DNA of 53,052 nt from Acidobacteriaceae bacterium (GCA_025360645.1 JANYBT010000012.1:1-53052); one strand, 5' to 3'. Shown: positions 35,760 to 45,293, counted from the stretch's first letter. Notes: generated by a model from the letters alone, not told the origin. A program made the numbers and translations.

Positions 35760-37430
35760 CTACTGCACCTTCGCTTCAACTTTGTACTTCCCTTGCGGCG
35801 TCACCTCGATGTCAATCCCGTTCTTCAGATAGGTTTTCATCACCGCCGGATTCAGCCACTCGACGTCCCATCCGTTCTCAATCGCAACTACGGTGTACTT
35901 CCCTGGCAGGGCGCCGCGCAGGCTGAAGCTTCCATCGCTGTCGCTTTGATCGCGGCGAAAACGCGTGGTCGCGGTCAGGTCTCGCGGCGCCAGCACCACC
36001 ATTGCGCCGGCCACGGGTTTTCCGTCATGCCGCGCAATTCCGTCCACGTTCCCCAAGCGTTGCGACACGGTCACGACCAGCCGCACCGCGCCCGCGCCTG
36101 TTATCTCTACGCTTTGATTGTCAACTTTGCCGTTCGCTGCCGTCACGCTGCTCACCAAAGCATCGCGAAAATTCAAGACCTGCACTTCATACTTGCCCGG
36201 CTTCATCGAAGATTCGTCAAACTGAAACTCTCCGGAAGCCGCGATGGGCGCCGATACCACGTCTACCGACACAATGCTCCGCAATGTGACTTGCGCGCGG
36301 GCGGGGATCACCATCCCGCCATCGGTCTTGACTACGCCACTCACCGCCACTGGCCCAGACCCGCGGCGAGCACTCACCCGAGTATCGCCCGCCACATCCA
36401 CTGTTTGCGTCCACTGTCGGCTGGTTTTCCCGAACGTTGACACCGTCAGCTCATAGCGTCCCGGCGCCACCCCCGAAAGCTCCACTTCTTTGTTACCGAT
36501 CTGCGTAGCTCCCGCCGCCACTTGTTCCTGGCTGTCAAACAGTCGCCGCACCAGCGTGGCGGAGGCCGACTCCGCATTCAGGCCCGAATAGTCCACTCGC
36601 AACCGCACCGCGGGGACCGGCGTCAACGTGAGATCGGCGGTCACCCGATCCCCGGGCTTCAAATCCAGCGGGGTTGCATCCGCCGTTTCAGTCGTCCCCG
36701 AATAAAAAGTCACAGGATAAGTTACGTCCAACTCGGGCGCAGGCCTCTCTTCCGTGGCCAGGCGCTCCTCGCCCCGACCCACATCACTCGACCCCGGGGC
36801 TGCAACCTGCGCTGCAACCTGTTCTGTGACTTGAGTGGTCGCCTGCTGGTTCTGCGCATACCAGGGTTGGGTCGAAACTGCGACGAAGTAGGTGCCCGGC
36901 TTCAGATGACTGAACCTGTAGTGGCCTGCCGCATCAGTGACCGCTCCGGTCTGCTGGGTCGTGCCCTGCTTTCCGTTCACCACACCGCGGCGAAACAACA
37001 TCACCTGCGCTTGCCGCACCGGGTCGTTCAGATCGTCGGTAACGCTCCCCGCAATCGAACAGTCGGGGCGCACCCGAAAAACCAGCCCCGCGGAATCAAT
37101 GTTGGGTCCCACTACAATCCCTGTAAAAAAACCTTCATGCTCATCGAAGTTCTGTCGCGCAAAGCCAATCCCTTCCGCCGCCAGCCAGTATTTCCCCGCG
37201 GGCAGCCCGGTGAACTGGAACCGCCCATCGTCCCCGGACACCACCGCTTGCAAGGCGCCCTGGGCTTCGGCATGTCCCACCATGACCTGCATATGCGGCA
37301 ACGGCTGTTCCCCTTGCGCGCTCACCACAGTCCCGCTGATCGAATAGCCTGCCGGCGAAACTGGCCGGGACTGCCCCTGGGCGACGAGCCCCGCCAGCAG
37401 AATCAGCGCCATCCAATGCATTCGCCTCAT
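35760..37430 (-). CDS. Secreted carboxypeptidase-regulatory-like domain protein (1)
   Basis: The 556 residues have a signal peptide (MRRMHWMALILLAGLVAQGQ) and several carboxypeptidase-regulatory-like beta-sandwich modules. These are recognised by the repeated end motif L-P-x-G-x-Y, such as 'FTGLPAGKYWLAAEGIGF', 'FSHLKPGTYFVAV', 'LSGVAPGRYELTVSTFG', 'MKPGKYEVQVLNF' and 'LRGALPGKYTVVAIENG'. No catalytic or membrane domain is visible, so it is probably a periplasmic or surface binding protein. The start codon overlaps the stop of the upstream paralog by ATGA, so the pair is translationally coupled. The function is unknown. Confidence 0.88.
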   Translation of the reverse strand: MRRMHWMALILLAGLVAQGQSRPVSPAGYSISGTVVSAQGEQPLPHMQVMVGHAEAQGALQAVVSGDDGRFQFTGLPAGKYWLAAEGIGFARQNFDEHEGFFTGIVVGPNIDSAGLVFRVRPDCSIAGSVTDDLNDPVRQAQVMLFRRGVVNGKQGTTQQTGAVTDAAGHYRFSHLKPGTYFVAVSTQPWYAQNQQATTQVTEQVAAQVAAPGSSDVGRGEERLATEERPAPELDVTYPVTFYSGTTETADATPLDLKPGDRVTADLTLTPVPAVRLRVDYSGLNAESASATLVRRLFDSQEQVAAGATQIGNKEVELSGVAPGRYELTVSTFGKTSRQWTQTVDVAGDTRVSARRGSGPVAVSGVVKTDGGMVIPARAQVTLRSIVSVDVVSAPIAASGEFQFDESSMKPGKYEVQVLNFRDALVSSVTAANGKVDNQSVEITGAGAVRLVVTVSQRLGNVDGIARHDGKPVAGAMVVLAPRDLTATTRFRRDQSDSDGSFSLRGALPGKYTVVAIENGWDVEWLNPAVMKTYLKNGIDIEVTPQGKYKVEAKVQ

Positions 37431-39082
37431 GGGCCCACCCTCGTGAGTTCGAGCGCGATGCTGGTGGTCTGGCTCGGCTGCAGCGTCACTGATTTCGCCT
37501 GCGACAAGTAGGGAGCCATTGCCTCTGGATTCAAATATTCAATATCGTCGGCATGCTCCACCGCCAGCATGGAATATCCACCCGGAGGCAGCCCCGCAAA
37601 CTCGAAACTCGTTCCCGCCGGGCGGACCTGCACTCGACGCGGAGCGCGCTCTGGAATCAGCAATACCATTCCACCCGCGGCAGCAGTATCCCCGGAGATG
37701 GACCCCGAGAGGGTTGCCGAATCGTCCCGCATCACGATTTCGATCGGCTCCGGCTGCGCCCCCGGAGCTACCACCAAATAATCGCGCAGCAAATCGATCC
37801 CGCCTGACTGGGCCGATGCCACGTACCACGGCGGACTGGGAAATCCCTCGAGTGAGTAACGTCCCGGCTCGATTCGACGAAAGAAATATCGCGGAGGCTT
37901 GCCTTCACTTTCTAGAATGGACCCGGCCACGCCGCCAGTCAGCGAGACGGATCGCGCCATCAAGTGGACTGTCAGCGGAAGGGTTGGACCGCCGCGTGTG
38001 GCGGCATTGTCCCGTCCGCTCACCGATTTCATGGTGAGAGAAACTGGAATCGAGGCTGGCGGCCCTAACAGCAAATGAATCCCGCTCACGTCGCCATTCA
38101 CCGTGAGCGGAAAGTCCGCCATGGAGGTTCCCCCTTCCGCAAAGCCTCGCGCCCGCAGAGTGTAGGTCCCCGCCATCACTCGGGTTTGGAACTTTCCAGT
38201 CTCCACGTTGTAGCCCAGCGGAAAGGAATCCGTTTCGCCCGACGGATGCAGGAATTGCAAGCTGACCCCTTGCACTGCCAGAGCACTGCTGATCGTGCCC
38301 GATACCTGATAGAACGGCTCGCGTTTCAGCGCCAGGTCGGTCTCGGCTACCTGCCCCGCCGCCAGCGCCAGGCCTCGCGCCGATTCCGGGTCAGGCGCTC
38401 CCGGATAGAAGGTTCGCGCGTATCCCCACTCCCGCGCTTTCGCTCCCTCCACGGCCACCATCCATCGCCAGTACGGACCGAATTCCACGTAATAGGTACC
38501 CGGCATCAACTCAGCAATGCGAAATGATCCGTCTTCGTCGGTGGAGGCCGCGCCTCTCTGTTCCCAGGTCTTCAGGCCGTTGACAATCCTGGCTTCAAAC
38601 ACCGTAACCGGAATGGTTTCCGCCGGTCCTCCATCTCCAGTAACGCGGCCAGTAATCGTGCTCTCCGGAACCAGTCTGACAACCACCGCTGAACTATCGG
38701 GTCCCACTTGCACCGAGGTCTGCGAGAGCACACCGCGAGCCCTTTGAGACAATTCCTGTTCGCCGAAGAACCCGGGCTTGCGGGCCGAAACGTAAGCCGT
38801 ACCTCCCGCTACTCCGGAAAACTCGAAGTGTCCTTCTGCGTCGCTAAACCCGGTGGCAGAAACATTGCCATACACTTGCACCACCGCGCGCCGCAGCGGC
38901 TCCCCGGTGATCGAATTCACCACCGAGCCGCTCAGTGTGTATCGAGGCGCGTGGTCCGAGCTTTGCGGCGGAGCATCGATCGTGGAAATCTGCGCGGCCG
39001 CATGTCCGCACAACAGCGCGAGTGCGCCGCCCAGCAGAACCCACGTCCATTGCCCCTGCCACTTGCGAACCGTTTGATTCAT
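37427..39082 (-). CDS. Secreted carboxypeptidase-regulatory-like domain protein (2)
   Basis: The 551 residues start with a Trp-containing signal peptide (MNQTVRKWQGQWTWVLLGG, cleavage after 'HAAAQ'). Repeated carboxypeptidase-regulatory-like modules follow: 'SGSVVNSITGEPLRRAVVQV', 'FSGVAGGTAYVSARKPGFFG', 'IAELMPGTYYVEFG' and 'FAGLPPGGYSMLAVEHAD'. It is homologous to the coupled downstream gene, both ending with a module of the form 'D-x-E-[WY]-L-N-P-x-[AV]-M'. This gene heads a four-gene minus-strand series ending with the VWA gene. The 257-base region up to 39339 serves as divergent promoter for this operon and the acyl-CoA ligase gene. The function is unknown. Confidence 0.88.
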   Translation of the reverse strand: MNQTVRKWQGQWTWVLLGGALALLCGHAAAQISTIDAPPQSSDHAPRYTLSGSVVNSITGEPLRRAVVQVYGNVSATGFSDAEGHFEFSGVAGGTAYVSARKPGFFGEQELSQRARGVLSQTSVQVGPDSSAVVVRLVPESTITGRVTGDGGPAETIPVTVFEARIVNGLKTWEQRGAASTDEDGSFRIAELMPGTYYVEFGPYWRWMVAVEGAKAREWGYARTFYPGAPDPESARGLALAAGQVAETDLALKREPFYQVSGTISSALAVQGVSLQFLHPSGETDSFPLGYNVETGKFQTRVMAGTYTLRARGFAEGGTSMADFPLTVNGDVSGIHLLLGPPASIPVSLTMKSVSGRDNAATRGGPTLPLTVHLMARSVSLTGGVAGSILESEGKPPRYFFRRIEPGRYSLEGFPSPPWYVASAQSGGIDLLRDYLVVAPGAQPEPIEIVMRDDSATLSGSISGDTAAAGGMVLLIPERAPRRVQVRPAGTSFEFAGLPPGGYSMLAVEHADDIEYLNPEAMAPYLSQAKSVTLQPSQTTSIALELTRVGP

Positions 39083-39339
39083 GCCATTATTCTTGCCAAC
39101 ACTCTTGCCAGCAGTGACCAGACTTCACCCGCCCCCGTACAACGTTAGACACCATGCCCGGCGTTTTGGTTGGGCTCAAGTTTGATTTTACCGGCGTTGG
39201 CCGTGAAGCGCGCAGACCCATAAACCCACCTCCCCTACTTGTCCTGCTGAGAGCCGCATTCAACTCCTCCTCACCCTTCCCTCTCCAACGCAAACTCCCA
39301 CAGGAGTAGGATGAAATGTAACTCGGTGATGCTCCTGTC

Positions 39340-41118
39340 ATGGGCCTGAAAACGCTGAACGACATCTTCTTGCAAGTTGCGGACAGTTTTCGCCCCCGCC
39401 TCCTGCTACAGCACCAAGCCCTTGGGTGGCTCCCAGTCTCCTCTGCGGAATTCTATCGCGATGTAGTGGGCGTGGCCCGCGGCCTGCAAGAGTTGGGGAT
39501 CGTCCGAGGCGATCGCGTCGCCATCCTCAGCGAAAACCGCGTCGAGTGGGCCGTCACCGACTTCGCCATTCTCGCCCTCGGTGCGGTTACCGTTCCCATC
39601 TACTCCACCCTCACTCCCGACCAGACCGCGTTCATCCTGCGCGATGCGGGAGCGCGAGTGGTCGCGGTCTCCACTCGGGAGCAACTCGACAAAGTGCTAC
39701 TCGTCCTGCCGCACACCCCGGTCGAACATGTGCTAGTGATGGACAACATAGAAACTGCGCATGCCACCCATCTACAGCGGCTGACCTTGCACGGCCCCAG
39801 TTCACGGGACGCCGCGTTCGATGCCCTCGCCCGCTCGGCTCAGCCCAGCGACCTCGCCACCATTATCTACACCTCCGGCACCACGGGGCCGTCCAAAGGC
39901 GCCATGCTGACCCACGGCAACATGGCCTCCAACGTGGACTACTCGATGAGAGACCTGCCAATGCGGTCCGCAGATCTCAGCCTCTCTTATCTCCCGCTCT
40001 CCCACGTCACTGCTCGTCACGTGGATTTCTCTTTGCTCTATCACGGGGTCACCATCGCCTACTGCCCGTTCATTGAGAACCTGGTGCGGGCTCTGGTGGA
40101 ACTAAAGCCCACCATCTTCGTTGCCGTGCCTCGGGTGTACGAGAAGATCCGCATGCAGGCGATGCACAAGGCGACCAAATTCCCTGCCAAGGAAATCTTC
40201 CATTGGGCCCTGGCCGTAGGACGTCGGAACCGCACCCAGATTCTCGCCGGGCGGCGGCCCCGCTCCTTGGCTTGGAAATTGGCCGACCGCCTGGTCTATT
40301 CCAAAATTCGTGAGGGCATGGGGGGCAAGATTGTTTTGTATCTCTCCGGTGGCGCGCCCCTGGGACGCGAACTGGTCGAATGGTATGCCGATGCCGGCAT
40401 CGCCATTCATGAGGGGTATGGGCTCACCGAGACTTCGCCCGTCATCGCGGTCAACACCCCTCATGCCTACAAGCTTGGCGCCGTGGGCAAGCCGCTGGAG
40501 AACCTGGAAGTCTCCATCGCTGCCGATGGCGAGGTGCTGGTGCGCGGTCCCTCGGTGTTTCGCGGATACTGGAATCGTCCGGAAGAGTCCTTCGCGGCGT
40601 TTGTGGACGGCTGGTTCAAAACCGGCGACATTGGAAATCTCGATGCCGACGGTTTTCTTTCCATCACCGACCGCAAGAAAGATCTGATCAAGACTTCTGG
40701 CGGCAAATTCATTGCGCCGCAGCCCATTGAGAACACTTTGAAGTTGAACCCTCTGATTGGATCCAGCGCGATTCTGGGAGAGAAGCGCAAGTTCCCTGCG
40801 GTCCTCATCTCGCCTCATTTCCCCATGCTCGAAGACTGGGCCCGCGCCAATCACATCGTTTTCACCTCCCGCGAAGAACTCATCGCTCACCCGAAGGTGC
40901 AGTCCCTTTATGAAGGCATTGTGGGCGATCTCAACACCAATCTGGCACGCTTCGAGAAACTCAAGCGCGTCATTCTGGTGCCAGAGGAGTTTTCCCCCGG
41001 CCACGGCACCTTGACCCCTACTTTGAAGCTGCGCCGCAAGGGCATCGAAGAACGCTACCGCCGGCAGATCGACGCCATGTACGAACACGCCGACCTGTCC
41101 ACGGTTTCCAGCACATGA
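39340..41118 (+). CDS. Long-chain fatty-acid-CoA ligase (AMP-forming)
   Basis: The 592 residues are an adenylate-forming enzyme. The P-loop-like motif 'IIYTSGTTGPSKGAMLTHGN' begins near residue 175; 'GYGLTETSPVIAVN' and the hinge segments 'GWFKTGDIG' and 'ITDRKKDLIKTSGGKFIAPQ' with the C-terminal catalytic Lys are intact. The whole resembles FAA1/FadD15-type ligases that activate fatty acids as acyl-CoA at the membrane. The start ATG encodes 'MGLKTLNDIFLQVADSFRPR', the normal family start. Its stop overlaps the start of the YhhN gene by ATGA, so the two are co-translated, suggesting joint work in lipid turnover. Confidence 0.95.
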   Translation: MGLKTLNDIFLQVADSFRPRLLLQHQALGWLPVSSAEFYRDVVGVARGLQELGIVRGDRVAILSENRVEWAVTDFAILALGAVTVPIYSTLTPDQTAFILRDAGARVVAVSTREQLDKVLLVLPHTPVEHVLVMDNIETAHATHLQRLTLHGPSSRDAAFDALARSAQPSDLATIIYTSGTTGPSKGAMLTHGNMASNVDYSMRDLPMRSADLSLSYLPLSHVTARHVDFSLLYHGVTIAYCPFIENLVRALVELKPTIFVAVPRVYEKIRMQAMHKATKFPAKEIFHWALAVGRRNRTQILAGRRPRSLAWKLADRLVYSKIREGMGGKIVLYLSGGAPLGRELVEWYADAGIAIHEGYGLTETSPVIAVNTPHAYKLGAVGKPLENLEVSIAADGEVLVRGPSVFRGYWNRPEESFAAFVDGWFKTGDIGNLDADGFLSITDRKKDLIKTSGGKFIAPQPIENTLKLNPLIGSSAILGEKRKFPAVLISPHFPMLEDWARANHIVFTSREELIAHPKVQSLYEGIVGDLNTNLARFEKLKRVILVPEEFSPGHGTLTPTLKLRRKGIEERYRRQIDAMYEHADLSTVSST

Positions 41119-41774
41119 AGTCCCCACCGCTGCTGCTGGCTCTCTCCGTGGCTTGTGCCGCAGTCTTCACCCTCTTCGTGGCTCGACCCATCGCTGGCGA
41201 CTGGCCGGTCCTGCTCAAGGTGACTAGCATCGTTCTGCTAATGCTCCTTGGCTTCCGCATCCATTGGGCTCTGGGGATGGCGCTCGCATTTTCAGCGATT
41301 GGGGATTGGCTGCTGGGAGTCCGCCGACTGGGCAGTCTGGCGGAACAGTCCCTCTTCCTCTTCGGACTGGGCGCGTTTCTGATCGCCCACCTGTTTTATA
41401 TTGGGTTGTTTCAGAAGGACCGCGCGCTCCCTGAGTTCCGGCGCAACCCGGGCCGCATCGCCGCGGCCGTCGCCATCCTGCTTGCCATGGGTGGCGTTCT
41501 GATTCTGCTGTTTCCCAACCTGGGACCGCTGTTGGTTCCCGTAGTCGTCTACGCAGGAGTGCTGTGCAGCATGGGTATCAGCGCTCAGATGGCCGGATTG
41601 AACAATTCCTACGCCGCCATCGGTGCGCTCCTGTTCATCGCATCCGACGCCTCGATCGCCATCGCCAAGTTCCACGGCGCATTTCCCGGCGACCGCCTCT
41701 TCATCTGGATTACCTACTACCTCGCACAGTGGTTGATCTTGCGCGGCTTCCAGACCAATTCCAATTCCGATTGA
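41115..41774 (+). CDS. YhhN/TMEM86-family lysoplasmalogenase-like membrane protein
   Basis: The 219 residues form seven or eight hydrophobic helices. Family landmarks are 'FSAIGDWLLGVRRLGSLAEQ' in helix 3, 'LGAFLIAHLFYIGLF', 'YAAIGALLFIASDASIAIAKF' with the paired Asp-Ser, and the final 'TYYLAQWLILRG'. The paired acidic residues in two helices are the conserved active-site features of the YhhN family, whose vertebrate members hydrolyse lysoplasmalogen. The bacterial substrate may be another lysolipid ether or alkenyl. It is translationally coupled to the acyl-CoA ligase, which could recapture released fatty chains. It ends 43 bases before the convergent smpB. Confidence 0.9.
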   Translation: MKSPPLLLALSVACAAVFTLFVARPIAGDWPVLLKVTSIVLLMLLGFRIHWALGMALAFSAIGDWLLGVRRLGSLAEQSLFLFGLGAFLIAHLFYIGLFQKDRALPEFRRNPGRIAAAVAILLAMGGVLILLFPNLGPLLVPVVVYAGVLCSMGISAQMAGLNNSYAAIGALLFIASDASIAIAKFHGAFPGDRLFIWITYYLAQWLILRGFQTNSNSD

Positions 41775-41817
41775 CTCTGGTCCCGGGGCGAAACCAATCC
41801 CCCAATTCCACCAGCCT

Positions 41818-42345
41818 CTAGCTCTTCCGGCTGCGCGCCACTGCCTCGCGAGCTTCCTTATCCGCCGTCTTTTTACGCTCGGTTTCTCGCTTGTCCCACA
41901 ACTGCTTACCCTTCGCAAGTGCAAGTTCTACTTTCACTCTTCCACCTTTGAAATACAGCCGCGTCGGCACCAGCGTTAATCCCTTTTGCTGGGTCTTTCC
42001 GATGAGCTTTTTGATCTCTTCTTTGTGCACCAGCAACTTGCGCGTTCGCTCCGCGGCGTGGTTCGAGTAGCTGCCATGCGCATAGGGGCTGATGTGGCAG
42101 TTCAGCAGCCAGAGCTCGCCGTCTTTAATCAATCCGTATGAGTCCTTCAAATTCGCTTTCCCCGCGCGCACCGACTTCACCTCAGTGCCAGTTAGCGCCA
42201 CTCCCGCCTCAAATTTCTCCATCAGAAAGTAGATGTGGGATGCATTCCGGTTGACCGCAGCGTCCCTCTCGCCAGACGCGGTGGGCTGCCGCCGTGGGCT
42301 CTTCTCCGGACTAGGTTGCGTCTGATGCGTTTGCTGCTTGGCCAT
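41818..42345 (-). CDS. smpB: SsrA-binding protein SmpB
   Basis: The 175 residues include the whole SmpB beta-barrel: 'NRNASHIYFLMEKFEAGVAL' start, 'GTEVKSVRAGKANLKDSY' (the tmRNA-binding loop), 'ISPYAHGSYSNHAAERTRKL' and the C-terminal 'ALAKGKQLWDKRETERKK' basic tail that mimics an mRNA codon-anticodon helix. It works with tmRNA in rescuing stalled ribosomes. An N-terminal extension of about 28 Gln/Pro/Lys residues precedes the domain; this is longer than usual. No ssrA gene is recognisable in the window. The gene is 108 bases downstream of the MoeB-like gene. Confidence 0.96.
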   Translation of the reverse strand: MAKQQTHQTQPSPEKSPRRQPTASGERDAAVNRNASHIYFLMEKFEAGVALTGTEVKSVRAGKANLKDSYGLIKDGELWLLNCHISPYAHGSYSNHAAERTRKLLVHKEEIKKLIGKTQQKGLTLVPTRLYFKGGRVKVELALAKGKQLWDKRETERKKTADKEAREAVARSRKS

Positions 42346-42453
42346 AGCGCTTGATTGAAAGTTAACATAATCCGCAGCTCGCCCACCGAGTCTCTTCCGA
42401 CTCCAGCGCGTGCCGATCGCCTCGCGTCGGCCGATATCAAATACCCCGTCGGC

Positions 42454-43626
42454 TCAATACTTCGGCATCTTGCTATCGACCTTGTCCGCCCAAGCCAGAA
42501 TGCCGCCGGCCAGACTGCTCACCTTCTCAAACCCGGCTCCCTGCAAAAACGCCACCGCCTTGGCGCTGCGCACTCCGCCTTTGCAATGCGCCACAATTTC
42601 GCGGCTCCGATCCAACTCATGAACTCGTTGCGGCAGTTCCCCCAACGGAATCAGATGCCCGCCCAAATTGCAGATCTGGTATTCATGGGGCTCGCGAACG
42701 TCGAGCACAAATACATCCGCGCCCCCATCCAGCTTGCGCTTCAACTCTTCCGGCTGGATCTCCGGCACTTGCACCACCGCCCCGCTGCTCTCCTGGCTGC
42801 GCACTCCACAAAACTGTTCGTAGTCAATTAATTCTTTCACCGTTGGATTCGCGCCGCACACCGGACACTCCGGGTCTCTGCTGATCTTCACTTCGCGGAA
42901 CCGCATGGCCAGCGCATCCACGAGCAGCAGACGCCCAATCAGCGAATCCCCCGCACCCAGAATCAGTTTGATGACCTCCGTCGCCTGGATCACTCCGAGC
43001 AAGCCGGGCAGCACCCCCAGCACTCCGCCCTCGACGCACGACGGCACCGACCCCGGCGGTGGCGGCTCCGGATACAAACATCGGTAGCACGGCCCGCTCC
43101 CCGCGCCAAACACACTGGCCTGGCCCTCGAACCGGAAAATGGACGCATACACATTCGGCTTGCCGCTCAGCACGCAAGCGTCGTTCACCAAATATCGCGT
43201 GGCAAAGTTGTCTGTGCCATCGGCAATGATGTCGAACTCGCGGAAGATTTCCATCGCGTTCGCGCTGGTCAGCTTCGCCTCGAACCGCAGCACCTGTACA
43301 AACGGATTGATCGCCGCAATTTTTTCCGCCGCCGACTGAACTTTCGACCGTCCTACATCGCCAGTCGTGTGGATGATTTGCCGTTGCAGGTTGGTATAAT
43401 CCACCACATCAAAATCCACCAGCCCCAGCGTGCCCACCCCAGCGGCTGCCAGGTATAGCGCCAGCGGAGACCCCAGCCCACCCGTCCCGACGCAGAGAAC
43501 TCGTGCCGCCTTAATCCGCTGCTGCCCCTCCACGCCAACCTCAGGCATGATCAAATGCCGCGAATAGCGCAGCACCTCATCGTTGGAGAGAGTCATCGGC
43601 GCGGCGGGTTCATTCGGCGTTGCCAT
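42454..43626 (-). CDS. moeB: E1-like sulfur-carrier adenylyltransferase with rhodanese domain (MoeB/MoeZ type)
   Basis: The 390 residues comprise an E1-like domain (about 15-265) and a C-terminal rhodanese (about 285-388). ATP binding is shown by GTGGLG at 47-52, and 'VDFDVVDYTNLQRQIIHTT' follows. The zinc site uses 'CYRCLYP' and 'CPVCG'. The rhodanese loop 'HCKGGVRS' has Cys348 as persulfide carrier. Such MoeZ-type enzymes adenylate and then sulfurate the Gly-Gly end of MoaD, ThiS or related carriers. The most obvious local partner is the ubiquitin-like protein encoded 187 bases upstream on the same strand; the MoaD part of the MoaD-MoaE fusion is another. CAGGAG lies 6 bases before the ATG. 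Confidence 0.96.
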   Translation of the reverse strand: MATPNEPAAPMTLSNDEVLRYSRHLIMPEVGVEGQQRIKAARVLCVGTGGLGSPLALYLAAAGVGTLGLVDFDVVDYTNLQRQIIHTTGDVGRSKVQSAAEKIAAINPFVQVLRFEAKLTSANAMEIFREFDIIADGTDNFATRYLVNDACVLSGKPNVYASIFRFEGQASVFGAGSGPCYRCLYPEPPPPGSVPSCVEGGVLGVLPGLLGVIQATEVIKLILGAGDSLIGRLLLVDALAMRFREVKISRDPECPVCGANPTVKELIDYEQFCGVRSQESSGAVVQVPEIQPEELKRKLDGGADVFVLDVREPHEYQICNLGGHLIPLGELPQRVHELDRSREIVAHCKGGVRSAKAVAFLQGAGFEKVSSLAGGILAWADKVDSKMPKY

Positions 43627-43708
43627 TCATCTCCTGAACTCTGCCCACGTCGGACACTCTCGCGTCGAGTTTACCCCGTGCAACACCGTGGTTCAAGCTC
43701 TTGCCCTA

Positions 43709-43735
43709 CCCTGTGAAACCCCGTGTCCCCCGTGG
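43709..43735. repeat. Three phased CCCCGTG-type units
   Basis: CCCTGTG at 43709, CCCCGTG at 43719 and CCCCGTG at 43728 recur at about 10-base spacing in the 186-base gap upstream of the E1-like gene. A second copy of GTGGTTCAA lies nearby at 43688 and 43732. On the minus strand it reads as repeated CACGGGG. It may be a repeat-element remnant or an operator array. Confidence 0.45.
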
Positions 43736-43812
43736 TTCAAAGCCCTGCACCGGGTGCCTCACCCCTCGCGAGCTTCTCGATGTCTGGGCTTAGTGCAACC
43801 AACCATCGTCAC

Positions 43813-44109
43813 CTAGCCTCCCGCAATCGCCCCCACAATCAAAAACGGCTCCGTCCCCGCAATCACGGCATCCGGAAGCCGCGCATCCGGCGCTTCATGC
43901 GACAAATCCCGCTCGCAAGCAAAGAATCTGACGAACGGCCGCCGCTTCTGCGTCACGTGATCGCGAATCGTCCCCCGCAACATCGGATACCGCTCCTCCA
44001 GCGCATCCAGCACTGCCCGCTGCGTCGCCACGCCCTCCACTTCCACGCGCACCTCGCCCTCAACGCGCGCCAGCGTTCGCAAATGCGCCGGAATAATCAC
44101 TCGGATCAT
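43813..44109 (-). CDS. MoaD/ThiS-family ubiquitin-like protein
   Basis: The 98 residues form a beta-grasp protein: '[20 protein letters not shown]', '[19 protein letters not shown]', '[13 protein letters not shown]' and the ending '[12 protein letters not shown]'. The exposed C-terminal Gly-Gly is the signature of a sulfur carrier or protein modifier that is adenylated by an E1-like enzyme, and one is encoded 187 bases downstream. It starts inside the stop of the beta-propeller gene (ATGA overlap), so the two proteins are made together. This pairing, rather than a moa or thi operon, is unusual. A role in a thiocarboxylate chemistry or in protein conjugation is inference only. Confidence 0.92.
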   Translation of the reverse strand: MIRVIIPAHLRTLARVEGEVRVEVEGVATQRAVLDALEERYPMLRGTIRDHVTQKRRPFVRFFACERDLSHEAPDARLPDAVIAGTEPFLIVGAIAGG

Positions 44110-45293
44110 GCCAGCGTCTGCACTTCCACCGACAGCACCGCCGGCAAGTCCCGCACGATCGGAGCCCAGCTATCCCCCGCATCCGCCGACGCATACACTT
44201 GCCCGCCGGTCGTCCCAAAATACACGCCGCACTTCTCCAGCGAATCCACCGCCATCGCGTCACGCAGTACGTTCACGTAACAATTTTCTTGCGGCAGGCC
44301 TTTGGTCAGCGCCTCCCACTCGTTGCCCCCGCTGCGGCTGCGATACACCCTCAGCTTCCCTTCATGCACAAAATGCTCTCCATCGCTCTTGATCGGAACC
44401 ACATAAATCGTCTCCGGCTCGTGCGCGTGCACGTCAATCACAAACCCAAAATCCGTTGGCAGGTTCCCGCTGATTTCGCGCCACTCCTCGCCCGCGTTGT
44501 CGCTCCGCATCACGTCCCAATGCTTCTGCATGAACAACACATTCGGCCGCGCCGGATGCATTGCCACATGGTGAACGCAGTGTCCTACCTCCGCGTTCGG
44601 GTCGGGGATGTATTGCGACCGCAGCCCGCGGTTGATGGGCTTCCAACTCTTGCCGCCGTCGTCGGTGCGGAACGCGCCCGCCGCAGAAATCGCGATGAAC
44701 ATCCGCTGCGGATCGCTTGGGTCCAAAGTAATAGTGTGCAGGCACATCCCGCCCGCCCCCGGCTGCCATTGCGGCCCGGTGCCGTGTCCGCGCACGCCGG
44801 CCAGCTCATGCCAATTTTTCCCGCCATCGGTTGAGCGGAACAGCGCGGCATCCTCCACTCCCGCGTACACCGTATCCGGATCGCTCAATGACGGCTCCAG
44901 ATGCCACACCCGCTTGAACTCCCAGGGGTGCTGGTTGCCATCGTAAAACTGATGCGTGGTCAGCGGCGCTCCCGTCTCCGCCGACACATCGTAAATAAAC
45001 TTGTTGCTCGCAGCCTTGGGCAAGCTTCCCGGCCCGGCGGTTACCTCGCCCGGCGGCGTCCCTGGCTGATACCAAGTCTTGCCACCATCGTCCGACCGCT
45101 GGATCACCTGCCCAAACCATTCGCTGCATTGCGACGCATACACTCGGTTCGGATCCGCCGGCGACCCCTTCACGTGATACAACTCCCAGCCTGAAAAATG
45201 CGGCCCGCTCACATCCCACTTTTCGCGCTTCCCATCCGACCTCAACACAAACGCGCCCTTGCGCGTCCCCACCAGCACCCGTACCGAACTCAT
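44106..45293 (-). CDS. BNR/Asp-box beta-propeller protein
   Basis: From the ATG at 45293 the protein has 395 residues. It contains six Asp-box turns of the type S-x-D-x-G-x-x-W: 'SDDGGKTW', 'STDGGKNW', 'TDDGGKSW', 'SDNAGEEW', 'SRSGGNEW' and 'SADAGDSW'. The fold is therefore a sialidase/sortilin-like propeller, but no sialidase catalytic Arg triad or signal peptide is evident, so it is probably cytoplasmic and non-glycosidic. AAAGGAG sits 7 bases before this start; the frame is open 18 codons upstream. Its stop overlaps the ubiquitin-like gene, implying joint function. The role is unknown. Confidence 0.9.
   Translation of the reverse strand: MSSVRVLVGTRKGAFVLRSDGKREKWDVSGPHFSGWELYHVKGSPADPNRVYASQCSEWFGQVIQRSDDGGKTWYQPGTPPGEVTAGPGSLPKAASNKFIYDVSAETGAPLTTHQFYDGNQHPWEFKRVWHLEPSLSDPDTVYAGVEDAALFRSTDGGKNWHELAGVRGHGTGPQWQPGAGGMCLHTITLDPSDPQRMFIAISAAGAFRTDDGGKSWKPINRGLRSQYIPDPNAEVGHCVHHVAMHPARPNVLFMQKHWDVMRSDNAGEEWREISGNLPTDFGFVIDVHAHEPETIYVVPIKSDGEHFVHEGKLRVYRSRSGGNEWEALTKGLPQENCYVNVLRDAMAVDSLEKCGVYFGTTGGQVYASADAGDSWAPIVRDLPAVLSVEVQTLA

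Noticed and set aside
44106-45293. Annotation of the propeller as a sialidase
   Set aside because: Asp-boxes occur in many non-glycosidic propellers, and no Arg triad, Tyr/Glu nucleophile pair or signal peptide is evident.
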